A DNA stretch of 5,953 bases, taken from assembly GCA_030622775.1 (NCBI GenBank), contig JAUXFS010000137.1, forward strand, positions 1 to 5,953. Reading direction: 5' to 3'. Positions 1 through 5,896 of this stretch are shown in pieces; positions within the stretch are counted from its first letter, which is position 1; each line of letters opens with the position of its first letter. This stretch comes from Rhodospirillales bacterium (GTDB taxonomy: Bacteria > Pseudomonadota > Alphaproteobacteria > Rhodospirillales > Defluviicoccaceae). The notes under the pieces were generated by a model. It was given only the letters and a program-made list of their open reading frames with translations. It was not told the origin of the DNA and did not search any database. Position numbers and translations under genes: made by a program.

Positions 1-1
1 C

Positions 2-1426
<1,425 letters not shown>

Positions 1427-1434
1427 CTGCTGTG

Positions 1435-1445
1435 CCTTTTTCCTT
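1435..1445 (-). promoter_or_regulatory. Ribosome binding site of ahcY
   Basis: Read on the minus strand this is AAGGAAAAAGG, ending 8 nt before the ahcY ATG. It holds two purine cores (AAGGA and AAGG). The proximal one is at normal Shine-Dalgarno spacing and supports the chosen start. Confidence 0.7.
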
Positions 1446-1461
1446 GATCATTTGGTGATTT

Positions 1462-1471
1462 CCCACGTGGG
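1462..1471. promoter_or_regulatory. 10-bp palindrome before ahcY, possible operator
   Basis: CCCACGTGGG is a perfect palindrome with no loop, so as DNA it suits a dimeric regulator better than an RNA hairpin. It sits 36-45 nt before the ahcY start, where a repressor could act. The regulator is unknown and the functional role is inferred from position only. Confidence 0.3.
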
Positions 1472-1574
1472 TCGTCGCGGCCGGTCAGGCTCTCGAGGCT
1501 CTTGGAGAGGCTTCCGGCGCGCCAGCCGGACTCCGCGACGAACCGCCGATCAACCACCGACAACGGCCTGCGCC

Positions 1575-1600
1575 AAGGAGGCGGCGCGAAGGAGGCGGCG
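1575..1600. repeat. Two copies of a 12-bp direct repeat in the ahcY leader
   Basis: AAGGAGGCGGCG occurs at 1575-1586 and again at 1589-1600, separated by CG. On the plus strand each copy contains a strong Shine-Dalgarno-like AAGGAGG, but no plausible gene follows. On the transcribed (minus) strand it reads CGCCGCCTCCTT, a possible anti-Shine-Dalgarno-like pairing segment. Function is unknown and it may be simple replication slippage. Confidence 0.6.
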
Positions 1601-1750
1601 TCACGGATCCCACCGATGACCCGAATGCCTGTCGGCTCCGAGCCACCCTCAATGCCGGTGGCGACCATACTTCCGGTTGGTGTCGCGGGCAACCTGTCTT
1701 CGTCGACGGCCCGCCCCATACCAACGGCCCGCGGGAGTTGAATATCCGCG

Positions 1751-2140
1751 TCAGTCCTTGGCGACGAACACCTTGCAGTTGGAATGACCGTCGTTGAAGA
1801 AGTGGTAGGTGACCCCGGGGCGCGCCAGGCCCATGGGATCGCGCAGGTTCCAGCCCAGCTTGGCGAAGCCGACGGTGCCTTGTCCTCGTTCGCCGGTGAA
1901 GCCGATGTGATGGCGCTGATCGTGGATCTGGTTGAACTGCGAGCGGCGGCAGGCGTCGCTGAGATTGGCGTCGAGGTGGCCGACATGCCAGAGCGGCCTC
2001 TTCGATTTGGCGTAGCGACCGGCATCGGCGCTATTGCCGGCGACGGTGATCACCGCCACGACTACCGCTACGACTACCGCCACGGCGGCCTTTGCCGCCG
2101 CGCTCCCGCCACCGGTCCTTCCGGATTTTCTGGATTTCAT
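1751..2140 (-). CDS. Small membrane-anchored or secreted His-rich protein, unrecognised
   Basis: I do not recognise this 129-residue protein. It has a basic N-terminus (MKSRKSGR), then a low-complexity hydrophobic segment at about 18-35 made of repeated AVVV units, so it is probably a signal anchor or signal peptide. The rest (36-129) is polar and looks like a small exported domain. It has seven histidines (52, 55, 73, 77, 78, 113, 119), two cysteines (64, 122) that could form a disulfide, several glycines and aromatics, and a conserved-looking tail around GVTYHFFNDGHSNCKVFVA. This composition argues for a real gene over the 200-residue overlapping frame on the same strand, which is arginine/serine/proline-rich. 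Upstream of the ATG there is only a weak purine run (AAAAAGAG). It is transcribed divergently from the IalB-like gene, with 109 bp between the two starts. Its function is unknown; metal binding is a guess from the histidines. Confidence 0.62.
   Translation of the reverse strand: MKSRKSGRTGGGSAAAKAAVAVVVAVVVAVITVAGNSADAGRYAKSKRPLWHVGHLDANLSDACRRSQFNQIHDQRHHIGFTGERGQGTVGFAKLGWNLRDPMGLARPGVTYHFFNDGHSNCKVFVAKD
2058..2081. repeat. Two tandem 12-bp units encoding the hydrophobic segment
   Basis: ACGACTACCGCT (2058-2069) is followed directly by ACGACTACCGCC (2070-2081), with a more degenerate third copy alongside at about 2046-2057. The period is a multiple of three, so on the minus strand it encodes repeated AVVV in the membrane segment of the small protein. 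It looks like in-frame slippage within coding sequence. Confidence 0.75.
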
Positions 2141-2184
2141 CGGCGCTCTTTTTGCGTGTGTTCAGCGAGCACCATACCACCAAA

Positions 2185-2249
2185 CCCGCGAAAACGCCAC
2201 ACCGCGTCGTGGGCTGGAACCGAGGGCGGGGATAGATTAGTTTCGCGGG
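2185..2249. promoter_or_regulatory. 9-bp inverted repeat in the divergent intergenic region
   Basis: CCCGCGAAA at 2185-2193 and its exact reverse complement TTTCGCGGG at 2241-2249 are separated by 47 bp. The right arm ends at the base just before the ATG of the IalB-like gene, so the pair spans the shared promoter space of two divergent genes. It could be an operator pair bound by a regulator, or in RNA a stem that masks the start. No clear -35/-10 boxes are seen. A weak TAGATT (2233-2238) is the best -10 candidate for the plus strand. Confidence 0.4.
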
Positions 2250-2819
2250 ATGGATTGGCGATTTCGAGACGTTTTCGAAAACATCCGGGGGCCGGGCGGT
2301 CGGGGCGCGACGGGCGCGCTGCTGCTGGCGGCGTGGCTGTTGGCGTCGAGTTGGGCCGGGGCCGCCTACGTTTCCTACCTGCGGTCGTACGGCGACTGGA
2401 GCGTCTCCTGCGCCCTGGACGAGCCGACACGTTACCGATGGTGCACCCTGCGGGCGCCGCCTCCGGAGCTCTTCGATCGGCGCAGCGAGGTTGCGGTCGG
2501 CGAGCCGGGCGACGGCGCTTTCATGGTGACCGTCCGGGTCGGCGGTGTCGTCCGCGAGGGCGCGCCCCTGTACCTGCGGATCGACGCCAATCCGCCCCAT
2601 CGTGGCGAGCCCAACCGTTTCGGCGAGGCCGGCTGGCGTGGGGCCGAGGCGGCGGCCCTCGTCGGCGAACTCGAAGGCGGCAGGCACATGGTTCTCCGCT
2701 CCTACCCGGGCCAAGGCGCCCCGCCTCGCGACGAGAACTATTCGCTCGCGGGGTTTGGCGAAGCGCTCGCCGACTACCGGGCGAGGCTGCGCGACCGCGG
2801 CCCGTTCACGGGGGAGTGA
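2250..2819 (+). CDS. Exported IalB-like (invasion-associated locus B family) protein
   Basis: This 189-residue protein has a hydrophobic segment at about 22-39 (ALLLAAWLLASSWAGAA) after a short N-terminus with several arginines. This suggests a signal peptide, possibly cut after AGA (36-38). The mature part opens with SYGDWSVSC (46-54) and a second cysteine at 65 (RYRWCTL). The GDW-x-V-x-C start with paired cysteines, the beta-rich middle and the SLAGFGEAL helix near the end (165-173) all resemble the IalB family of small periplasmic alphaproteobacterial proteins. Members are named after a Bartonella invasion factor, but most have no known biochemical role. The start is forced: an in-frame TAG lies at 2238-2240 and this is the first ATG after it. 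There is no Shine-Dalgarno sequence before it. The next gene follows after 50 bp on the same strand, so a shared transcript is likely. Coding status is firm; the family call is moderate. Confidence 0.8.
   Translation: MDWRFRDVFENIRGPGGRGATGALLLAAWLLASSWAGAAYVSYLRSYGDWSVSCALDEPTRYRWCTLRAPPPELFDRRSEVAVGEPGDGAFMVTVRVGGVVREGAPLYLRIDANPPHRGEPNRFGEAGWRGAEAAALVGELEGGRHMVLRSYPGQGAPPRDENYSLAGFGEALADYRARLRDRGPFTGE
2271..2282. promoter_or_regulatory. 12-bp palindrome inside the first codons of the IalB-like gene
   Basis: GTTTTCGAAAAC is a perfect palindrome over codons 8-11. With TTTCG words at 2241, 2262 and 2273 (spacings 21 and 11 bp, near multiples of a helical turn) it could be part of a protein-binding array that continues from the intergenic inverted repeat. 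This is a positional argument only. Confidence 0.3.
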
Positions 2820-2843
2820 TTGGACGCCGGGTCGCGCGGCGAA

Positions 2844-2859
2844 CCATTATCCAAAATGG
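2844..2859 (+). promoter_or_regulatory. Small hairpin touching the ribosome binding site of the TPR gene
   Basis: CCATT (2844-2848) and AATGG (2855-2859) can pair around a 6-nt loop. The 3' arm overlaps the first two bases of the GGGAGG ribosome binding site (2858-2863). The stem is short and weak, so an effect on translation is possible but unproven. Confidence 0.3.
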
Positions 2860-2863
2860 GAGG
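2858..2863 (+). promoter_or_regulatory. Ribosome binding site that fixes the TPR gene start
   Basis: GGGAGG ends 6 nt before the ATG at 2870. The reading frame stays open for more than 1 kb upstream, so this site and the signal peptide that follows decide the start. Confidence 0.8.
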
Positions 2864-2869
2864 TGCGCG

Positions 2870-3364
2870 ATGAGAGCAATCGGAACCTTTGCCGCCGTGT
2901 TGCTGGCCCTGACCATCGCGGCGCCTTTCGATGCCGCCGGCGATGGCGGCGAGGACGAGCTGAAGAAGGTCCCGCGGGAGGCGAACTCGGACTATCAGCT
3001 CGGAAAGGCGGCCGTCGAGGCGAAGGACTACCAGCGGGCGATCGACCACATGACCAAGGTCGTCGCTACCGCGCCCGACAACGCCAACGCCTTGAACTAC
3101 CTCGGCTACAGCCATCGCAAGCTCGGCCATCTCGACGAGTCCCTGGTTTGGTACCAAAAGGCGCTGGCGGCCAACCCCAACCATCGGGGCGCCAACGAGT
3201 ACCTGGGCGAGCTATACCTGCGGATGGGCGACCTGCCGAAGGCGGAGGAGCGCCTGAAGAAGCTGGACGACCTGTGCTTTTTCGGCTGCGAGGAGTACGA
3301 CGACCTCAAGGAGGCGGTCGCCGAGTACAAGGCGGCGCAGGCGTCCTCGGCGAAGCCCCAATGA
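2870..3364 (+). CDS. Exported tetratricopeptide-repeat protein with CxxxC tail
   Basis: This 164-residue protein has a signal peptide at 1-23 (MRAIGTFAAVLLALTIAAPFDAAG), so it should reach the periplasm. Three TPR units follow at about 38-71, 72-105 and 106-139. Typical TPR positions are visible: A-N-Y-L-G-x-x-x-x-x-L-G-x-x-x-x-A/S, NPNHRGANEYLGELYLRMGD and PKAEERL. The last helix carries LCFFGCEEYDDLKEAV, with Cys136 and Cys140 spaced CxxxC. TPR domains mediate protein-protein contacts, so a scaffold role is expected, but the partner is unknown. A good ribosome binding site lies 6 nt upstream, and the TGA stop overlaps the next gene's start codon (ATGA). This makes the downstream dioxygenase the natural functional partner and implies translational coupling. 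The much longer open frame upstream is arginine-rich shadow sequence and was not included. Confidence 0.93.
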   Translation: MRAIGTFAAVLLALTIAAPFDAAGDGGEDELKKVPREANSDYQLGKAAVEAKDYQRAIDHMTKVVATAPDNANALNYLGYSHRKLGHLDESLVWYQKALAANPNHRGANEYLGELYLRMGDLPKAEERLKKLDDLCFFGCEEYDDLKEAVAEYKAAQASSAKPQ

Positions 3365-3999
3365 TCCGACCGGCTCTTACCCGCAGGCGTCTGGTGGCGT
3401 CGGCGCTGTCGATGGCGACGGTTGGCGCCGCCGGGCCGGCGGTGGCCGCCCTGTTGGCGACGCCGCGGCAGACCACGGGACCGTTCTATCCGTTGACCAA
3501 GCCGCTCGACTCGGACGCCGACCTGGTCGTGGTGGCCGGGCGGCCCGGGCCGGCGAAGGGGACCGTCACCCACGTGATCGGGCGCGTCCTCGACCCCGGG
3601 GGACGGCCGGTTGCCGACGCCCGTGTGGAAATCTGGCAGTGCGACGCCCTCGGCGCCTATCATCATCCGCGCGACGGTGGCGGCCGCGATCCCAACTTCC
3701 AGGGCTATGGCCGGATGGACGCCGGCGACGACGGCGCCTACCGCTTCCGCACCATCCGCCCGGTGCCCTATCCCGGCCGCACCCCGCACATCCACTTCGC
3801 GGTGACGGCGCGCGGATTTCCGACCCTGACGACCCAGATGTACGTCGCCGGCGACCCCCGCAACGAGCGCGACTTCGTGCTTTCGCGGATCGCCGATCCA
3901 CGCGCCCGCGCCAGCGTCATCGTCCCCCTCGAGCCGGCGCCGGACGTGGAGGCGGCGTCCCTGCTCGGGGTTTTCGACATCGTCCTCGGCGCCGGCTGA
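3361..3999 (+). CDS. Tat-exported intradiol ring-cleavage dioxygenase
   Basis: This 212-residue protein belongs to the non-haem Fe(III) intradiol dioxygenase family, which cleaves catechol-type rings between the two hydroxyls. The N-terminus has a twin-arginine-type signal (TRRRLVA, 7-13), a hydrophobic stretch and a possible cut after AVA (27-29), so it should act outside the cytoplasm. The family signature runs from VIGRVLDPGGRP to WQCDALGAY. The four iron ligands are all visible: Tyr100, Tyr137 (PVPYPG), His143 and His145 (TPHIHF). Arg140 lies where the family's active-site arginine is expected. It resembles the beta-type protocatechuate dioxygenase fold, but it is a single, shorter subunit with no alpha partner and no beta-ketoadipate pathway genes nearby, so the substrate is unknown. 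Its ATG overlaps the TPR stop (ATGA), which indicates coupled translation. Family assignment is strong; the substrate is open. Confidence 0.93.
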   Translation: MIRPALTRRRLVASALSMATVGAAGPAVAALLATPRQTTGPFYPLTKPLDSDADLVVVAGRPGPAKGTVTHVIGRVLDPGGRPVADARVEIWQCDALGAYHHPRDGGGRDPNFQGYGRMDAGDDGAYRFRTIRPVPYPGRTPHIHFAVTARGFPTLTTQMYVAGDPRNERDFVLSRIADPRARASVIVPLEPAPDVEAASLLGVFDIVLGAG

Positions 4000-4009
4000 G
4001 CGGCGGCTG

Positions 4010-4026
4010 CGGCGGTCGTTCCGCCG
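4010..4026 (+). terminator. Weak hairpin after the dioxygenase gene
   Basis: CGGCGG (4010-4015), loop TCGTT, then CCGCCG (4021-4026) form a perfect 6-bp GC stem 10 nt after the dioxygenase stop. No T-run follows, so it is not a standard intrinsic terminator. It may only slow polymerase or protect the 3' end. Confidence 0.25.
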
Positions 4027-4077
4027 AAGCCCGAATTCTCGGTCGACATCCGCGCCGGATGCCTCGAAAATGCGTGC

Positions 4078-4101
4078 CCCGGGACACGGCCCGGGACACG
4101 G
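4078..4101. repeat. Perfect 12-bp tandem repeat (two copies) before the EAL gene
   Basis: CCCGGGACACGG occurs twice with no gap (4078-4089 and 4090-4101) and ends 24 nt before the GTG start of the phosphodiesterase. It lies where a 5' UTR or promoter is expected. A related CCGGGGACA-containing tandem repeat lies after the same gene (5712-5757). Confidence 0.85.
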
Positions 4102-4125
4102 CAGGACGTAGGGAAGGGCGGACGG

Positions 4126-5685
4126 GTGAAGCGAAGAACACGCAGGACATTGATGTTTGCCGTCGGCGCCGGGTTTCTGGCCCTGCTGCCGATCGTCGGC
4201 AGCCTCGCCTACACCTACCGCTCGGCGATCGACCGGGCCGAGGCCAAGGTCGAGGAGGTCGCTCGGCAGGTTGCCGAGCATGTCCACGGGGTGTTGTGGT
4301 CCGCCGAAGGCGCCTTGGCCGATCTCGCCTATTTCGCGCGGGCGGGGTGCACCCCCGATCTGATCCGGGAATTCCGCAACAAGGCCGCCGCCCTCTACGC
4401 CATGCGCGGTTTCGGCTATGTCGACGCCGACGGTTACCTGACCTGCACCTCGTTCGGAAAGCTGGCGCCGCCGGTCAAGATCCGCGACCTGGAGGTGACC
4501 ATCAAGCCGGAAGGGTCGCTTGTCTGGTTTACGCCGCCGGTCGCGACCGAATTCACCCCGGGGGTGTCGATCGTCGCCTTGCACAATCTTCGCGACGGCA
4601 GCTTGATCGATGTGCTGTTTCCGCCCGAGCTCCTGCTCAGCACGCTTCCGCCCGACGTCCTCGGCGACGACGGCTTCGTGCGGGTGACCATGCTGGGAAT
4701 AGAGCTGTCGGCGCTCGGGACGCGCCCGCTGTCGGCCGAGGATACCCTTTCGGCGACCACGGACGTCGGTCTGTTCGACGCGCAAGTCACCGCGACGGCG
4801 ACCCGTTCGTGGGCGCTGAGCGGCTGGCGGCAGAACCTGACGGTGAACGGCATCGTCGGCATCTTCGCCGGGCTGGTGCTGGTGGGCGGGGTCGCCCATC
4901 TCGCCGGCCGGCGGTCGTCGATCACCGACGAGTTGAAGGACGCCGTCGCCAACCAGGAGTTCGAGGTCCACTACCAGCCGGTCATCGATCTCCGGGACGA
5001 CCGTTGCGTCGGCGCCGAGGCGCTGATCCGCTGGCGCCATCCGGAGCGCGGGCTGGTGCCGCCCGATCTGTTCATCGCCCTCGCCGAGGAGACCGGCGCG
5101 ATCATTCCGATGACCCGGTGGATCATGCGCCAGGTGGGCGAGGACATGGGGGAGCTGTTGCGGGCCGATGGCGGTTTTCACATCGCCATCAATCTCGCTC
5201 CCGCCCATTTCACCAGCCTCGACGTCGTCGCCGACGCCCAGGAGGCGGCCAAGGCGCACGATATCGACCCGGCCCAACTGCTGTTCGAAGTGACCGAGCG
5301 GGGGCTCGTCGACGACCAGGGCTGTCGAGACGTGATCGACGCCCTGGGCGAACTCGGCTCGGAGGTGGCGATCGACGACTTCGGCACCGGCTATTCCAGC
5401 CTCGCCTACGTCGAGAAGTTCAAGTTGGACTACCTCAAGATCGACAAGGCGTTCGTCTCGACGATCGGCACCGAGGCGGCTTCGGCGGGTCTCTCCGCGA
5501 TCATCATCGACATGGCGAGGCAACTGGGTCTCCGGATCATCGCCGAGGGGGTGGAGACCGAGGCGCAGATGACCTACCTGCGCGACCACGGCGTCACCAA
5601 CGCCCAAGGCTACTACTTCGCCAAGCCCCTACCCGCCGCCGACTTCCTCGATTTCGCCCGGCGCTACAACGCCAAAGGCGACTGA
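4126..5685 (+). CDS. Membrane-bound cyclic-di-GMP phosphodiesterase, CSS-type sensor plus EAL domain
   Basis: This 519-residue protein should hydrolyse cyclic-di-GMP to pGpG in the cytoplasm under control of a periplasmic sensor. It has a basic N-terminus (KRRTRR), a first membrane helix at about 9-31, a periplasmic domain at about 32-236, and a second helix at about 240-260. The EAL domain covers roughly 264-515. The periplasmic part has Cys75 (GCTPDL) and Cys107 (TCTSFG), matching the two-cysteine CSS domain, here with CTS in place of CSS. EAL active-site residues are all present: E298 of EAL, N356, E388, D417/D418 of DDFGTG, K438, E474 and Q494. It should therefore be catalytically active, and no GGDEF domain is attached. 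The GTG start at 4126 keeps the positive charge before the first helix and has GGGAAGG (4111-4117) 8 nt upstream. An ATG at codon 10 would remove that charge and is less likely. In enterobacterial CSS/EAL enzymes the cysteine disulfide controls activity; the same is inferred here. Confidence 0.96.
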   Translation: MKRRTRRTLMFAVGAGFLALLPIVGSLAYTYRSAIDRAEAKVEEVARQVAEHVHGVLWSAEGALADLAYFARAGCTPDLIREFRNKAAALYAMRGFGYVDADGYLTCTSFGKLAPPVKIRDLEVTIKPEGSLVWFTPPVATEFTPGVSIVALHNLRDGSLIDVLFPPELLLSTLPPDVLGDDGFVRVTMLGIELSALGTRPLSAEDTLSATTDVGLFDAQVTATATRSWALSGWRQNLTVNGIVGIFAGLVLVGGVAHLAGRRSSITDELKDAVANQEFEVHYQPVIDLRDDRCVGAEALIRWRHPERGLVPPDLFIALAEETGAIIPMTRWIMRQVGEDMGELLRADGGFHIAINLAPAHFTSLDVVADAQEAAKAHDIDPAQLLFEVTERGLVDDQGCRDVIDALGELGSEVAIDDFGTGYSSLAYVEKFKLDYLKIDKAFVSTIGTEAASAGLSAIIIDMARQLGLRIIAEGVETEAQMTYLRDHGVTNAQGYYFAKPLPAADFLDFARRYNAKGD

Positions 5686-5711
5686 ACCGGACCCGGATGC
5701 ATCGCGGTTCC

Positions 5712-5757
5712 CGTATAATCCGGGGACATGTACACGTATAATCCGGGGACATGTACA
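5712..5757. repeat. Perfect 23-bp tandem repeat (two copies)
   Basis: Two identical 23-bp units sit head to tail at 5712-5734 and 5735-5757, starting 26 nt after the EAL gene stop. Each begins with CGTATAAT and ends with CCGGGGACATGTACA. Each holds a perfect TATAAT hexamer (5714-5719 and 5737-5742) and overlapping small palindromes ACATGT and TGTACA. The second copy is followed by TTAT, giving an ATAAT/ATTAT inverted pair (5738-5742 and 5757-5761). No TTGACA-like -35 box lies 16-18 bp upstream, so promoter function is uncertain. Two copies are too few, and the unit too short with no spacers, for a CRISPR array. Confidence 0.95.
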
Positions 5758-5874
5758 TTATCTCAAGCCGATTCTGAAAATGCGATACGAACTTCACGGC
5801 CCTGCTTATCTATTCCTTGGCTTCGGGGCGGGCTTGTGACGTCGGAAGGGCTGGTCCATACCTGAGTCACGCGG

Positions 5875-5896
5875 CCGGGGCGGTCGGAAGCCCCGG
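5875..5896 (+). repeat. GC-rich hairpin in the tail
   Basis: CCGGGGC (5875-5881) and GCCCCGG (5890-5896) form a perfect 7-bp stem around the 8-nt loop GGTCGGAA. No T-run follows. The word GTCGGAAG in and next to the loop also occurs at 5841-5848. It could be a transcription end, a REP-like palindrome or a 5' UTR element of a gene beyond the window. Confidence 0.5.

Larger units (their letters stand above)
1427..1750 (-). other. Gene-free leader region upstream of ahcY
   Basis: This 324-bp stretch lies between the small membrane-protein gene and ahcY. The frames that cross it have no recognisable protein features. It contains a perfect 10-bp palindrome CCCACGTGGG (1462-1471), 36-45 nt before the ahcY ATG. 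It also contains a hairpin with a 6-bp stem TCCGGC/GCCGGA and 6-nt loop (1513-1530), a bulged hairpin GTCA-CGG/CCG-TGAC (1600-1620), and two copies of AAGGAGGCGGCG, 2 nt apart (1575-1586 and 1589-1600). It most likely holds the ahcY promoter and 5' UTR, and the 3' end of the preceding transcript. I see no convincing -35/-10 pair, no T-tailed terminator, and no match I can defend to a SAM or SAH riboswitch. Confidence 0.6.

Noticed and set aside
1427..1620. SAH or SAM-II riboswitch before ahcY
   Set aside because: Hairpins exist, but I could not align the conserved core of either class; calling one would need a covariance-model hit.
1728..1735. CCCGCGGG palindrome as terminator of the small membrane-protein gene
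   Set aside because: Eight bases with no loop and no T-run cannot act as an intrinsic terminator; such GC palindromes are expected by chance here.
1784..2869. Extension of the TPR gene upstream through the same open frame
   Set aside because: The upstream translation is arginine/proline-rich and overlaps two other genes; the ribosome binding site and signal peptide at 2858-2940 fix the start at 2870.
3106..5607. 833-codon minus-strand open frame across the TPR, dioxygenase and EAL genes
   Set aside because: It covers three well-supported genes in antisense and is arginine/glycine/histidine-rich low-complexity sequence, a typical high-GC shadow.
3639..5741. 700-codon plus-strand open frame over the dioxygenase and EAL genes
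   Set aside because: Arginine-rich out-of-frame translation with no motif; the in-frame products carry complete active sites.
5712..5757. CRISPR array
   Set aside because: There are only two directly adjacent 23-bp copies, with no spacers and no cas genes.
5594..5797. 67-codon minus-strand frame over the 23-bp repeats
   Set aside because: It overlaps the end of the EAL gene in antisense and is made partly of the repeat translation; nothing supports coding.
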